Part shown: positions 8,381 through 20,846 of the stretch, piece by piece | Layout: every line of letters begins with the position of its first letter | Position numbering within the stretch: position 1 is the first letter of the stretch | Origin: Consotaella salsifontis | Lineage (GTDB): Bacteria > Pseudomonadota > Alphaproteobacteria > Rhizobiales > Rhizobiaceae | Reading direction: 5' to 3' | NCBI RefSeq assembly: GCF_900167365.1 | Contig: NZ_FUXL01000013.1 | Span: 1 to 64,000, forward strand | Length of the DNA stretch: 64,000 bases | Made by a program: the position numbers and the translations under genes | The notes under the pieces: model-generated | The model's input: the letters and a program-made list of their open reading frames with translations, nothing else | The model's database searches: none | What the model was told of the DNA's origin: nothing

Positions 8381-9229
8381 ATGCGACTGGTGCGATACGG
8401 CGAGACGGGGCACGAAAAGCCTGGACTGATCGACGAGGAAAATCATCTCCGGGACTTGTCCCTGGAGGTGCCGGACTTCTCGGGCGAAGGTCTTTCTCGC
8501 CATCAGATGGACCGTATCCGCGCGCTCGACGTCAAAAGCCTGCCCAAGGCCGACCCCTCCCACCGCATCGGCCCCTGCGTCGGCAATGTCGGCAACTTCC
8601 TGGCGGTCGGCCTCAACTATGCCGACCATGCCCGCGAAACCGGCGCGGCCATTCCCAGTGAACCCATCCTCTTCAATAAGGCGCCCTCCTGCCTCGCCGG
8701 CCCACAGGACGAACTGATCCTTCCCAAGGGTTCGGAGACGACCGACTGGGAGGTGGAGATCGCCGCCGTCATCGGCACGCCCGCCCTTTACGTTTCGCAG
8801 GAGCAGGCGCTCGACCATGTGGCCGGCTTCTGTCTCTGCAACGACGTTTCGGAACGCACCTATCAAAAGGAGCGCGGCGGCCAGTGGGTGAAGGGCAAGA
8901 GCTTCCCCACCTTCGGCCAGCTCGGCCCCTGGCTTGTGACGCCCGAAGAGCTTGAAGACCCGCAGTCCGTCGATCTCTGGCTCGACGTCAATGGCGAGCG
9001 GATGCAGACCGGCTCGACCGCGACGATGATCTTCTCCATCGCCAACGTGATCTCCTACGCCTCGCAGTTCATGCGCCTGATGCCGGGCGACGTCATCACC
9101 ACGGGCACGCCTCCGGGCGTCGGCATGGGAATGAACCCGAAGCGCTTTCTGAAGGCGGGAGACATCGTGACGCTCGGCGGGGGTCGCCTCGGCGAGCAAC
9201 GCCATGTGGTGAAGGCGTTCGAGGACTGA
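8381..9229 (+). CDS. Fumarylacetoacetate hydrolase (FAH) family protein
   Basis: A 282-residue protein with the FAH fold. The C-terminal domain starts around NFLAVGLNYADHA and carries the metal-binding acidic residues in TTDWEVEIAAVIG and FCLCNDVSER, plus GDVITTGTPPGVGMG near the end. Members hydrolyse or decarboxylate 2-keto diacids or act as ureidoglycolate lyase; the close set is often annotated as 2-keto-4-pentenoate hydratase or ureidoglycolate lyase. Ureidoglycolate lyase would fit the purine-catabolic genes at the other end of the window, but those are 45 kb away, so this is only suggestive. The ATG at 8381 gives the family-typical MRLVRYG start. Confidence 0.85.
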   Translation: MRLVRYGETGHEKPGLIDEENHLRDLSLEVPDFSGEGLSRHQMDRIRALDVKSLPKADPSHRIGPCVGNVGNFLAVGLNYADHARETGAAIPSEPILFNKAPSCLAGPQDELILPKGSETTDWEVEIAAVIGTPALYVSQEQALDHVAGFCLCNDVSERTYQKERGGQWVKGKSFPTFGQLGPWLVTPEELEDPQSVDLWLDVNGERMQTGSTATMIFSIANVISYASQFMRLMPGDVITTGTPPGVGMGMNPKRFLKAGDIVTLGGGRLGEQRHVVKAFED

Positions 9230-9237
9230 ACGAGCCG

Positions 9238-9281
9238 CAGGCGAGGCGCGCAATTTCTGGTTTCCTTCGCGTCCTCGCCTG
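9238..9281 (+). terminator. Stem-loop after the FAH-family gene
   Basis: Nine nt after the FAH stop, caggcgagg (9238-9246) pairs perfectly with cctcgcctg (9273-9281). The stem extends inward by cgcg/cgcg across a one-base bulge, leaving a 17-nt loop. There is no T-run, so it may be a Rho-dependent or weak terminator that separates the FAH gene from glgE. Confidence 0.45.
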
Positions 9282-9391
9282 GACTTGGGCGGATCGGCGC
9301 CTATGCCTTATCTCGCGGCCCTCATTCAAGACGACCCGGCCGCCTCGAAGGCAGCGCAGATCCGTCAAGACACGCAAAACGGGATTCCTCC

Positions 9392-11425
9392 ATGTCCAAA
9401 GCCTTGGAAGCGAGCCGAACCAAAGTCGACACCGTGCCAAGCGATGACCCCGATGTCGCGCGCCTGCGCACCCTTGCCGAAAGCCGGGTCGCCATCGAGG
9501 CCGTGACGCCGGAAATCAACGGCGGGCGCTTCGCGGTGAAGCGCGTCGCCGGCGAGCCGCTGACCGTAACCGCCGACGTCTTTTGCGACGGCCACGACAA
9601 GATCGATGCCGCGCTCGTCTATGGCGCGGTAGACGGCGAGCTCCATGAGGTGCCGCTCTCCTTCGTCGTTAACGACCGTTGGACCGGCACCCTGTCCTTC
9701 GCCGAGCCCGGCGCCCACCGCTTCTCGATCATCGCCTGGCGGGATCTCTACGCGACATGGCGCGACGAGGCCAAGAAGAAGCGCGATGCCGGCGTTCTCA
9801 CCGACCTCGAACTCACGGAAGCGCGCCATCTGGTCGAGATGGCGGAGAAATCCGGGCGAGGCTCGGACGATGAGCAGTATGCGCTGGCCGAGCTTGCCGA
9901 GAAGCTGGACGGACTGCGCGCGGCGGGCGATGCCGACGCGCAGTATTTTCTGATGCAGGCGCCCGAAACCATCGCCCTGCTCCACGCCACCGGCGTTCGC
10001 ACCAATCTGACGCGCTATGCCGACGTGCCGGTGTGGGTCGATCGGGAACGGGCGGCGTTCAGCGCTTGGTACGAGCTCTTCCCACGCTCGCAGTCCGGCG
10101 ATCCCGCGCGCCATGGCACCTTCGACGACGTCATCGCGCGCTTGCCCGACATCGCAGAGATGGGCTTCGACGTCCTCTATTTTCCGCCGATCCACCCCAT
10201 CGGGCACACCAACCGCAAGGGCAAGAACAATTCGCTGAAGGCCGAGGCCGGCGATCCCGGCAGCCCCTACGCCATCGGCTCCGAGGAAGGCGGGCATCTC
10301 GCCATCCATCCCGAACTCGGCACGTTCGACGACTTCCACCGACTGGTGGAGGCGGCCAAAGGCCATGGGCTGGAGATCGCCCTCGATATCGCTCTCAATG
10401 CCTCGCCCGACCATCCGTGGATCAAGGAGCATCCCGAGTGGTTCGACTGGCGGCCGGACGGCACCATCAAATATGCCGAGAACCCGCCGAAGAAGTACGA
10501 GGACATCGTCAACTTCCACTTCTACCGCGACGCGATCCCCTCGATCTGGATCGCCATGCGCGACATGTTCCTTCACTGGTTGAAGCATGGGGTGCGCATC
10601 TTCCGCGTTGATAACCCGCACACCAAGCCCTTCCCGTTCTGGGAATGGGTCATCGACGAGGTGCGCAAGGTCGATCCCGGCGCCATCTTCCTCGCCGAGG
10701 CGTTCACCCGCCCGAAGGTGATGAAGCGTCTGGCAAAGATCGGCTACAACCAGTCCTATTCCTATTTTACTTGGCGAAACGCCAAGTGGGAATTCGAACA
10801 ATATCTAACAGAGCTGACACAGGAAGAATGCGCCGAGTACATGCGGCCGAACTTCTTCGTCAACACGCCGGACATCAACCCCGTATTCCTTCAGACCAGT
10901 GGCCGGCCGGGCTTCCGCATCCGCCTCGCCTTGGCGGCGACGCTCGGCGGCAATTACGGCGTCTATTCCGGCTTCGAGCTCTGCGAGTTCGAGCCCGTCG
11001 TCGCCGGCAAGGAGGAATATCTCAACTCCGAGAAATACGAAATCCGCGCGTTCGACTGGAAGCGCGAGGGCAATATCCGCGACGACATCGCCTTCTTCAA
11101 TCGCCTGCGAAACAGCGAGCCGGCGATGCGCGATTTCCGCAATCTCGCCTTCTACACCTTCTGGAACGACAACGTGCTCTGGTACGGCAAGCGCACGCCG
11201 GACCTTTCGAGCTTCCTGCTCTTCGCCGTGACGCTTGATCCGTTCAATCCCCAGGGAGGCCAGTTTGAGGTGCCGCTCTGGGAGTTCGGCCTGCCCGACG
11301 GCGGGTCGATCAAGGTCGACGACCTCGTCGCGGAGCGGTCCTTCACCTGGCAGGGGAAGGTGCAGCACTGGTGGTTCAATCCCCAAGAGTGCCCCTACGC
11401 CGTCTTCAGAATCTCACGCTCGTAA
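9392..11425 (+). CDS. glgE: Alpha-1,4-glucan:maltose-1-phosphate maltosyltransferase GlgE
   Basis: A GH13_3 enzyme of 677 residues that transfers maltose from alpha-maltose-1-phosphate onto alpha-1,4-glucan. An N-terminal beta-sandwich (about residues 25-110, with VKRVAGEPLTVTADVFCDGHDK) and helical insert precede the (beta/alpha)8 barrel. Diagnostic features are the substrate region GKNNSLKA, the nucleophile Asp407 in FRVDNPHTKPFPFWEW, and the acid/base Glu436 in FLAEAFTRP. The stop is 14 nt before the start of the TreS-maltokinase gene, which makes its substrate, so the two are probably co-transcribed. The ATG at 9392 begins MSKALEASRTKV; no strong Shine-Dalgarno is visible. Confidence 0.95.
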   Translation: MSKALEASRTKVDTVPSDDPDVARLRTLAESRVAIEAVTPEINGGRFAVKRVAGEPLTVTADVFCDGHDKIDAALVYGAVDGELHEVPLSFVVNDRWTGTLSFAEPGAHRFSIIAWRDLYATWRDEAKKKRDAGVLTDLELTEARHLVEMAEKSGRGSDDEQYALAELAEKLDGLRAAGDADAQYFLMQAPETIALLHATGVRTNLTRYADVPVWVDRERAAFSAWYELFPRSQSGDPARHGTFDDVIARLPDIAEMGFDVLYFPPIHPIGHTNRKGKNNSLKAEAGDPGSPYAIGSEEGGHLAIHPELGTFDDFHRLVEAAKGHGLEIALDIALNASPDHPWIKEHPEWFDWRPDGTIKYAENPPKKYEDIVNFHFYRDAIPSIWIAMRDMFLHWLKHGVRIFRVDNPHTKPFPFWEWVIDEVRKVDPGAIFLAEAFTRPKVMKRLAKIGYNQSYSYFTWRNAKWEFEQYLTELTQEECAEYMRPNFFVNTPDINPVFLQTSGRPGFRIRLALAATLGGNYGVYSGFELCEFEPVVAGKEEYLNSEKYEIRAFDWKREGNIRDDIAFFNRLRNSEPAMRDFRNLAFYTFWNDNVLWYGKRTPDLSSFLLFAVTLDPFNPQGGQFEVPLWEFGLPDGGSIKVDDLVAERSFTWQGKVQHWWFNPQECPYAVFRISRS

Positions 11426-11439
11426 CCCAGGCAATTCCC

Positions 11440-14400
11440 ATGAACGACCAGACCTTGCCGATTGCGGCGGATGTCAACACAGTGCCGGACCCGGAGGCCG
11501 AAGACTGGTATAAGGACGCGATTATCTACCAGCTCCACGTTAAGACCTTCGCCGATTCGTCCGGCGACGGAACGGGAGACTTCGCGGGCCTTCTGGAAAA
11601 GCTGGATTACATCAAGGCCCTCGGCGTAACGGCCATCTGGCTGTTGCCGTTCTACCCCTCGCCCCTGAGGGACGACGGCTACGACATCGCCGATTATCGC
11701 GCGGTTCATCCCTCCTACGGCACGATGGAGGACTTCGAGCGCCTGGTGGAGGAAGCGCACAAGCGCGGACTCAGGGTGATCACCGAACTTGTCATCAACC
11801 ACACCTCGGACCAGCATCCGTGGTTCCAGGCGGCGCGCAACGCCCCCGCCGGCTCGCCCGAGCGCGACTTCTACGTCTGGGCCGACGATGACAAGGGCTA
11901 TCCGGACACGCGCATCATCTTCCTCGACACCGAGGTTTCCAATTGGACCTGGGACCCGGTGGCCAAGCAGTACTTCTGGCACCGCTTCTATTCCCACCAG
12001 CCGGACCTCAACTTCGACAATCCGAAGGTGATGGAGGAGGTGCTCTCGGTGATGCGCTTCTGGCTGGACAAGGGCGTCGACGGGCTGCGCCTTGACGCCA
12101 TTCCCTATCTGGTCGAACGCGAGGGCACCAACAACGAGAACCTGCCCGAGACCCACGACGTCCTGAAGGAAATCAGGGCCGAACTCGATCGCAACTACAA
12201 GGGCAAGATGCTCTTGGCCGAGGCCAACCAGTGGCCCGAGGACACGCGCCCCTATTTCGGCGAGGGCGACGAGTGCCACATGGCATTCCACTTCCCCCTG
12301 ATGCCGCGCATGTACATGGCCCTCGCCCAGGAAGATCGGCACCCGATCACCGACATCCTGCGCCAGACGCCGGACATCCCGGACAATTGCCAGTGGGCGA
12401 TCTTCCTGCGCAATCACGACGAGCTGACGCTCGAGATGGTGACGGAGGAGGAGCGCGACTATCTCTGGTCGACCTACGCCGCAGACACCCGCGCCCGCAT
12501 CAACCTCGGCATCCGCCGCCGGCTCGCGCCCCTCATGGGCAACGACCGGCGCAAGATCGAGCTCTTGAACGCGCTGCTTATGTCCATGCCCGGCACGCCG
12601 ACCGTCTACTATGGCGACGAGATCGGCATGGGCGACAACTACTATCTCGGCGACCGCGATGGCGTGCGCACGCCCATGCAGTGGTCCGTCGACCGCAATG
12701 GCGGTTTCTCGCGCGCCGACCCCCAGAAGCTCTATCTGCCGCTGATCCAGGACCCGATCTACGGCTATCTCGGGCTCAACGTCGAGGCACAGAACAACAA
12801 CCCCTCCTCGCTCCTCAACTGGATGCGGCGCCTGATCCAGGTGCGCCGCACGAGCGAGGCCTTCGGCCGGGGTTCGATCACCTTCCTCTATCCCTCGAAC
12901 CGCAAGATTCTGGCCTATCTGCGCGAATACAAGAACGGCAAGGTCCTCTGCGTCGCCAACCTGTCGAGTTCGGCGCAGGCCGTGGAGCTCGATCTTTCCG
13001 CCTACCAGGGCTTCCTGCCGGTCGAGATGGTGGGAGGCGCGGCCTTCCCGCGCATCGGCCAGCTGCCATACCTTTTATCGCTGCCGGCCTATGGCTTTTA
13101 TTGGTTCGAGCTGACGCCGGGAGACACGACGAGCGTCGACAACACTCCGGTGCCGCTGCCCGATTTCACCACCGTCGTGATGACCGGCGATCTCAAGGCC
13201 AGCATCAGCGCCCGCAATAAGCGCGACCTTGAAGGCATCCTGCCCGATTTCGTCGGTCGCCAGCGCTGGTTCTCCGGCAAGACGGCGCGGCCGAAGAAGG
13301 TCGAGCTGATCCCGTATGACTCGCCGCCGGCCTCGCGCCATCACCTGATTGCCGAGGCCCGTGTCGAGGGCGCGGCGGGTGAGCAACGCTACTTCCTGCC
13401 CTTGGGCGTGAAATGGGGCGAAAAGCACCTGCACCGCGACGCGCCGGCGCTTCCCTACACCATCGCCAAGATCCGCCGGGGCCCGCGTACAGGTGCCATA
13501 CTCGACGGCGCCCGCGATGCCGATCTCGCCAAGGTCTTCGTCGACCTCATCGGCGCAGGCGAGACGGTGGAGATGGAAAACGGGGCGCTCGTGGTCGAAG
13601 GCTCGGCGACCGAGGCAGAAGCCGTCGCCGAGGCTATGGAGGTCGATGCCGACGCCATCCACCCGCTGGGCGGAGAACAGTCGAACACCTCGCTCCAGGT
13701 CGGCACGGTCGCGATCCTCAAGTTCTATCGCCAGCTCAGGGACGGCATTCAGCCGGAACTCGAGGTGACGCGCTTCCTCACCGAGAAAACGAGCTTCGAA
13801 GCTGCGCCCGCCCTCTATGGCAGCGTCACATTGAAGCGCGCCGACGGCAGCGAGGCGGCCATCGCCGCCCTGTTCGAGCGCATCGAGAACCAGGGCGACG
13901 CCTGGGCTATGGTGACGGACGCCCTTGCCCGCCACCTGCGCGACAACGCCTATGCCCAGGCGACGACAGAGGAGGGCGACGGCGGCGAGACGGCGCCGGT
14001 GGAGCCGGTGCTCAACATCCAGATCGACCCGGGCGCCACCATAGGCCGACGCACGGGCGAGATGCATGCCGCCCTCGCCACGCCGACGGGCGACCCGGCC
14101 TTCGACCCAGAGCCGATCGACGCGGCCTCCCTGGCGGAGATCGTCGCCGAAGCGCGCAAGGAGGCCGAGGGAGCCCTCGACCTTCTCGACCAGCTTCAGG
14201 CGCAGTCGGCGCATGGCGCGGCACTGCCCGAGGGCGTTGCCCGGCTCACCGAGGCGCGCGGGGCGATCCTGTCGTGGTTCGACGGCTTCAGCGCGGGGCG
14301 CTTCTCCAGCCCGCGCACCCGCATCCATGGTGACTACCATCTCGGCCAGGTTCTGGTGGCCAAGAACGACGTCGTCATCCTCGATTTCGAGGGCGAGCCG

Positions 14401-14768
14401 GGCCGCCCGCTGGACGAGCGACGCCGGAAGACATCGCCGCTGCGCGATGTCGCCGGCATGCTCCGCTCCTTCGACTATGCCGCCTACGCCGCCTTCGACC
14501 ACGCGGGGCCGGCCGAGGAGGCGGCGCTGCAGCGCATGTTCGACATGGCGGGCGTCTGGCGTGACGACGCCACCCGCACCTTCCTCGCCTCATGGAGCGA
14601 GGCATCGGGAATCGATGCGGAGGAAGAAGGGAACGCACGGCTCCTCGATCTCTTTCTCCTGCAGAAGGCATTTTACGAATTGAAGTACGAGGCGGCCTCG
14701 CGCCCGGCGTGGCTGTCGATCCCGTTGCGCGGGATCATTTCTCTTCTCGAGAAGCGACAGGTCCTCTG

Positions 14769-14769
<1 letters not shown>
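11440..14769 (+). CDS. treS: Trehalose synthase / maltokinase fusion (TreS-Mak)
   Basis: A 1109-residue bifunctional protein. The N-terminal roughly 550 residues are a GH13 trehalose synthase that interconverts trehalose and maltose, with [16 protein letters not shown], nucleophile Asp219 in [10 protein letters not shown], acid/base Glu261 in [10 protein letters not shown], and [11 protein letters not shown]. From about residue 590 a maltokinase (Pep2-like) domain begins ([16 protein letters not shown]) and carries the kinase-like catalytic motifs [10 protein letters not shown] and VILDFEGEP. Together they turn trehalose into maltose-1-phosphate, the GlgE substrate. The ATG at 11440 ([11 protein letters not shown]) was chosen over an earlier in-frame start inside glgE. 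The stop overlaps the glgB start by one base (TGATG), indicating translational coupling. Confidence 0.95.
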
Positions 14770-17000
<2,231 letters not shown>

Positions 17001-17114
17001 GGCACGCGACGCCGAAGGGCATAACCCACGGCAGCAGGAGGCGGCGACAGGCGCGGCCTCGGCTCGCACCGCCGGCGCCGAGATAACCTCGCCGACGCAG
17101 AGACGAAATGGCGA

Positions 17115-17142
17115 AAGGGGGCGACCATAGGTGCGCCCCCTT
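17115..17142. terminator. Terminator between convergent glgB and the chemoreceptor
   Basis: The 9-bp stem aagggggcg (17115-17123) / cgccccctt (17134-17142) has a 10-nt loop. It lies between two convergent genes, 115 nt past the glgB stop and 66 nt past the chemoreceptor stop. A short T-containing tail follows on the plus strand. Confidence 0.55.
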
Positions 17143-17207
17143 CGTTCGTTGTCCTGAGCTTTGGCGGCTCAATCAATAGGGATCAATTAAGAGAGAAGGC
17201 TGACGTC

Positions 17208-19184
17208 TCAGAACTCCTCCCAGCTGTCGTCGACAGGGGCGGCCTTCGCCGCCGCGCCGCCGGCGCCCGTCGCCTTCATCTGCCCCACGGGACGGGCAGG
17301 CGCCTTCTGGACCGGGCGGGACGCCGACGCGGCAGGCCTTGCGGCGGTCACCGCCGTCTGACGCCGCACAGCGCGCGCGCCCTGCGCCTGATGGCCGGCC
17401 GTCGCCGCGGTCCTGAACTGCGCGATCAGCTGCGCCAGCTGGTCGGTCTCGTTGGCGAGCGTCTGTGCGGCCGCTGTCGCTTCCTCGACCATCGCCGCGT
17501 TCTGCTGCGTGACCTTGTCCATCTGGTCGGCGGCCGTCGAGACCTCCTTCAGGCTCATCGCCTGTTCACGCGCGCTCTTAGCGATATCGGCCACCTCCTG
17601 GCTCATCGCCGCGACCTGCGCCACGATATCCCCCAGGCTCTTGCCCGACGCCGTCACCAGCTCCACGCCTTGGCTGACGTGATGGCTCGACATGACAATG
17701 AGTCCCTTGATCTCCTTGGCGGCCTCCGCCGAGCGCTGGGCAAGAGCCCGCACTTCCTGCGCGACGACCGCAAAGCCCTTGCCGGCCTCGCCCGCGCGCG
17801 CCGCCTCGACGCCCGCGTTCAGGGCGAGGAGGTTCGTCTGGAAGGCGATTTCGTCGATGACGCCGATGATCTTGCCGATTTCCTCCGACGACTTCTCGAT
17901 CTCCGCCATCGCGCCGACGGCCTTGCTGACGATCGCCCCGCCCTTCTCGGCGTTGGACCGGGCGGACTCGGCCGAAACCTGGGCCCGGCTGGCACCTTCG
18001 GCCGTCTCGTGGACGCCGCGGCTGACCTCGCCGAGCGCGGCCACCGTCTCCTCGAGGCTCGCCGCCTGCTGCTCGGTGCGCTGAGCGAGATCGTTGGACG
18101 CGGTGTTGATCTCGTCCAGCCCGTTGCGAATCGAGCCGATCGAGGAAACCACCGATCCGAGCGTCTCCTCCAGCTTGCCGATGGAGCCGTTGAACTGATC
18201 GCGAATGACCTCGTATTCAGCGGCGACGGGGTTGGTCATCCGCACGGTCAGGTCGCCGGCGGAAAGCTGAGCAAAGCCGGATTCGATGTCAGACACAAAG
18301 GCGCGCAACTCGGCCGCCTTGGCGCGCTCGGCGACGGCCTGCCGCTGACGCTCGGCCTCCTGCGCCTCACGCATCGCGGCAGCCTCCGCCTCGAGGTTTC
18401 TCTGCTTGATCGCCGTCTGTTTGAAGACCTCGATGGTAGAGGCCATCTTGCCGACCTCGTCGCGGCGATCCTGGCCGGTGACTTTGGTCTCGAGCCGACC
18501 GGCGGCAAGCGCTTCCATCTCGCTGCGCAACAGGTCCAGGGGCTTGGTGATGCCACGCGAGGAAACCACCAGCGCCGCGCCGATGCCTAGGATCATGGCA
18601 AGCAGAGAGCCCGCCAAGGTTCCCGTCGAGATCGTTCCGACCAGAGCAGACAGTTCCTTCGCTCGGACGTCGTTGCTCGCCATCAAATCGTCAGTGAGCT
18701 TGGTGCTCTGCGAGGTGAATTCGGCGATGACCTCATCCGCCTCGGCCAGATGCTGCTTGGCTTCATCATTGCGATTTGCGCGGCCGAGCTGAACAGCCTC
18801 CTTGGTCTTCTGGTCGATGACGTCGAGGCGCTTGATCTGCGCGTCGATCGCAGACCCGACCTCCGGGAAGTTGGCCAGCACGTCGGACAGGAATTGCCTC
18901 GCGCGCTCGATCTGCTTGTCACGGTCGGCGGCCGAGGCTTTGGCTTCATCAGAGGCGCCGTCATAGGCCATGACCTTGTAGGAGTCATAGGCCACTCCGC
19001 TGACGGCCCGGCTGGCTCTCGCCAATCTGACGAGATTGAGGGAATCAGGGCCGGAGAGATCGAAGTATTCGGCGTCGATCGACCGCATTTCGACCGAGCT
19101 ATAGACAGAAAATCCTAACCCTATCAGACTGACGACAATTACTACCGCTGCAATCTTGGTAACAATTCGAAAATTCTTTAACAT
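17208..19184 (-). CDS. Methyl-accepting chemotaxis protein
   Basis: A 658-residue chemoreceptor. Membrane segment 1 is near residues 8-28 ([20 protein letters not shown]), followed by a helical periplasmic sensing region of about 160 residues. Membrane segment 2 ([20 protein letters not shown]) follows, then HAMP and a second HAMP-like segment, then the signalling domain with the hairpin tip region [22 protein letters not shown]. The linker is Ala/Pro-rich and the protein ends DSWEEF, matching the xWxxF tether that recruits CheR/CheB in high-abundance receptors. The ATG at 19184 gives [10 protein letters not shown] with the first membrane helix at once; an earlier in-frame start at 19226 is less likely. 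No other che gene is nearby and the ligand is unknown. Confidence 0.93.
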   Translation of the reverse strand: MLKNFRIVTKIAAVVIVVSLIGLGFSVYSSVEMRSIDAEYFDLSGPDSLNLVRLARASRAVSGVAYDSYKVMAYDGASDEAKASAADRDKQIERARQFLSDVLANFPEVGSAIDAQIKRLDVIDQKTKEAVQLGRANRNDEAKQHLAEADEVIAEFTSQSTKLTDDLMASNDVRAKELSALVGTISTGTLAGSLLAMILGIGAALVVSSRGITKPLDLLRSEMEALAAGRLETKVTGQDRRDEVGKMASTIEVFKQTAIKQRNLEAEAAAMREAQEAERQRQAVAERAKAAELRAFVSDIESGFAQLSAGDLTVRMTNPVAAEYEVIRDQFNGSIGKLEETLGSVVSSIGSIRNGLDEINTASNDLAQRTEQQAASLEETVAALGEVSRGVHETAEGASRAQVSAESARSNAEKGGAIVSKAVGAMAEIEKSSEEIGKIIGVIDEIAFQTNLLALNAGVEAARAGEAGKGFAVVAQEVRALAQRSAEAAKEIKGLIVMSSHHVSQGVELVTASGKSLGDIVAQVAAMSQEVADIAKSAREQAMSLKEVSTAADQMDKVTQQNAAMVEEATAAAQTLANETDQLAQLIAQFRTAATAGHQAQGARAVRRQTAVTAARPAASASRPVQKAPARPVGQMKATGAGGAAAKAAPVDDSWEEF

Positions 19185-19559
19185 CGCAAGCACCGGGACA
19201 AACTCCACCCGAGGCCGCTCGCCCATCGAGCGCTTCTCACGGTTGCTGGTGACAATAGTTTCGATTTATTACGACCTCACTAATGACAAACTGTATCGCA
19301 AATAATAAGCGGCGACGGGTATTCGATCGCAAAGTGCGGGCGCCAATGCCTTCATAAGCTTGTCGCATGAAGAGGCTTGCCACCGAGCTCGCCGCCACCG
19401 CTTCGGCCGCAGCGATCATGGATGATGACAATGCTCTCATCCGTCGCGCTTCCGCCGATCGCCATCGACCATTATCGCTCCCGCTTGGAAAACGGGTGGC
19501 TCGGTGGAAAGCCATGCTCTAGCTGAGACGCTCCTTTGACGTGACACGGGAGTGTTTCC
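19185..19559. other. Divergent intergenic region, AT-rich next to the chemoreceptor
   Basis: This 375-nt gap separates the minus-strand chemoreceptor from the plus-strand SDR. The stretch around 19250-19330 is clearly AT-richer than its surroundings and should carry the chemoreceptor promoter. A 51-codon plus-strand frame (19367-19522, starting MKRLATELAATASAAAI) is open here; I see no ribosome-binding site or known family and do not call it as a gene. Confidence 0.4.
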
Positions 19560-20312
19560 ATGGATCTTCTGTCAAACAAGGTCGCCCTCATCACCGGCGC
19601 AAGCTCCGGCATCGGCAGGGCAGCGGCCAAGCTCTTCGCCCAGGAGGGCGCGCGGGTCGTCGTCAATGCGAGGCGCAGCGAGCCTCTGGAAGATCTCGCG
19701 GCGGAAATCCAGGCGGCGGGCAGAGAGGTCGCCGTCGTTGTCGGCGATGTGGCTCTGGAGCAGACGCACAAGGCCTGCATCGAAGAAGCAGAAAGAGCGT
19801 TCGGTGCCCTCGACATCGCCTTCAACAATGTCGGTCTGGTGGGGCCTATGCGCCCTCTCGCGGAGCTGACGCTCGACGACTGGGAGAGCGTTCTGCGCAC
19901 CAACCTGACAGCAGCCTTTCTCGGTGCGAAATATCAGGTTCCGGCAATGCTCAAGCAGGGCGGCGGTTCGCTGGTCTTTACCGGCAGCTTCGTCGGCAAC
20001 AGCGTCGGCCTGCCGGGAATGGCGGCCTATGGCGCGGCGAAGGCCGGGCTTGTGGGACTGGTGAAGGGCCTCACCGCCGATTACGGCGCGAAGGGCATCC
20101 GGGCCAACGCTCTTCTGCCGGGCGGCACCGACACCGCCATGGCGGGCGATGCCCAGCAGCGCGAATGGGCCGCCGGCCTCCACGCCATGAAGCGGATCGC
20201 CCAGCCGGACGAGATCGCCCGAGCCGCCCTGTTCCTGGCGAGCGACCTGTCGAGCTTCGTCACCGGCTCGGCTCTCTGGGCCGATGGCGGCAACGCCGCC
20301 GTCAAGCTGTAG
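19560..20312 (+). CDS. SDR family oxidoreductase
   Basis: A classical short-chain dehydrogenase/reductase of 250 residues. TGASSGIG (12-19) is the NAD(P)-binding glycine motif, NNVG replaces NNAG, FTGSFVG supplies the catalytic Ser, and YGAAK is the YxxxK dyad. The end, GSALWADGGNAAVKL, is typical of FabG-like SDRs. Arg residues just after the first beta strand (NARRSEP) suggest NADPH preference. The substrate is unknown. The gene is monocistronic, divergent from the chemoreceptor and convergent with the YbaK gene. Confidence 0.88.
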   Translation: MDLLSNKVALITGASSGIGRAAAKLFAQEGARVVVNARRSEPLEDLAAEIQAAGREVAVVVGDVALEQTHKACIEEAERAFGALDIAFNNVGLVGPMRPLAELTLDDWESVLRTNLTAAFLGAKYQVPAMLKQGGGSLVFTGSFVGNSVGLPGMAAYGAAKAGLVGLVKGLTADYGAKGIRANALLPGGTDTAMAGDAQQREWAAGLHAMKRIAQPDEIARAALFLASDLSSFVTGSALWADGGNAAVKL

Positions 20313-20349
20313 CCGCCCGTCTTGCGAGGCGGCCTGCTCGCGCCGCCTC

Positions 20350-20829
20350 CTACCTCTCCGCAGCCAGGCTCGCCGCCGTCGCCTTCAGCCCCGCCAGCGC
20401 GTCCTTGGGAGCCAGCTCCAGCATCAGGCCGCGCTGGCCGGCGTTGATGATGACGCTGGCCTCATCCATCGCGCTCTCCTCGATCGCCGTCGGCACGGCC
20501 CGCTTCTGGCCGAAGGGACTGATGCCGCCGACATGGTAGCCGGTGAGGCGCTCGGCCTTTTGCGGCGGCATCATTGCCGCCGTCTTGCCCTTGAAGGCGG
20601 CCGCGACCTTCTTCATCGACAACTCGCGGTCGGAGGGGATGACGCAGCAGGCGGGCTTGCCGTCCACCTCCACCATCAGCGTCTTCAGCACCCGGTGCGG
20701 CGGCTCGCCGATGGCGGCGGCGGCCTGAAGGCCGATGGGCTCGTTGCCGGAGTGATAGTCGTAGCTTCTCGTGCGATAGGCGATGCCCGCCTTGTCGAGG
20801 GCAAGGGTCGCCTGGGTGCTTTTCGACAT
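20350..20829 (-). CDS. ybaK: YbaK-type aminoacyl-tRNA (Cys-tRNAPro) deacylase
   Basis: A 159-residue protein of the INS/YbaK editing-domain family, starting MSKSTQATLALDKAGIAY. Features include VLKTLMVEVDGKPACCVIPSDRELSMKKVA with the conserved Lys of the active-site cleft, and TGYHVGGISPFGQKRAVPT, the GGxSPxG-type loop. YbaK hydrolyses mischarged Cys-tRNAPro in trans. The ATG at 20829 matches the family; the frame is open further upstream into the transglutaminase gene, but that extension is not family sequence. It lies 17 nt downstream of the transglutaminase gene on the same strand and is probably read through from that operon. Confidence 0.92.
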   Translation of the reverse strand: MSKSTQATLALDKAGIAYRTRSYDYHSGNEPIGLQAAAAIGEPPHRVLKTLMVEVDGKPACCVIPSDRELSMKKVAAAFKGKTAAMMPPQKAERLTGYHVGGISPFGQKRAVPTAIEESAMDEASVIINAGQRGLMLELAPKDALAGLKATAASLAAER

Positions 20830-20846
20830 CTCGTTCGAATCCGTTC

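Noticed and set aside
19367-19522. A 51-codon plus-strand frame between the chemoreceptor and the SDR
   Set aside because: There is no Shine-Dalgarno, no recognisable family and the composition is unremarkable; it is noted only in the gap entry.
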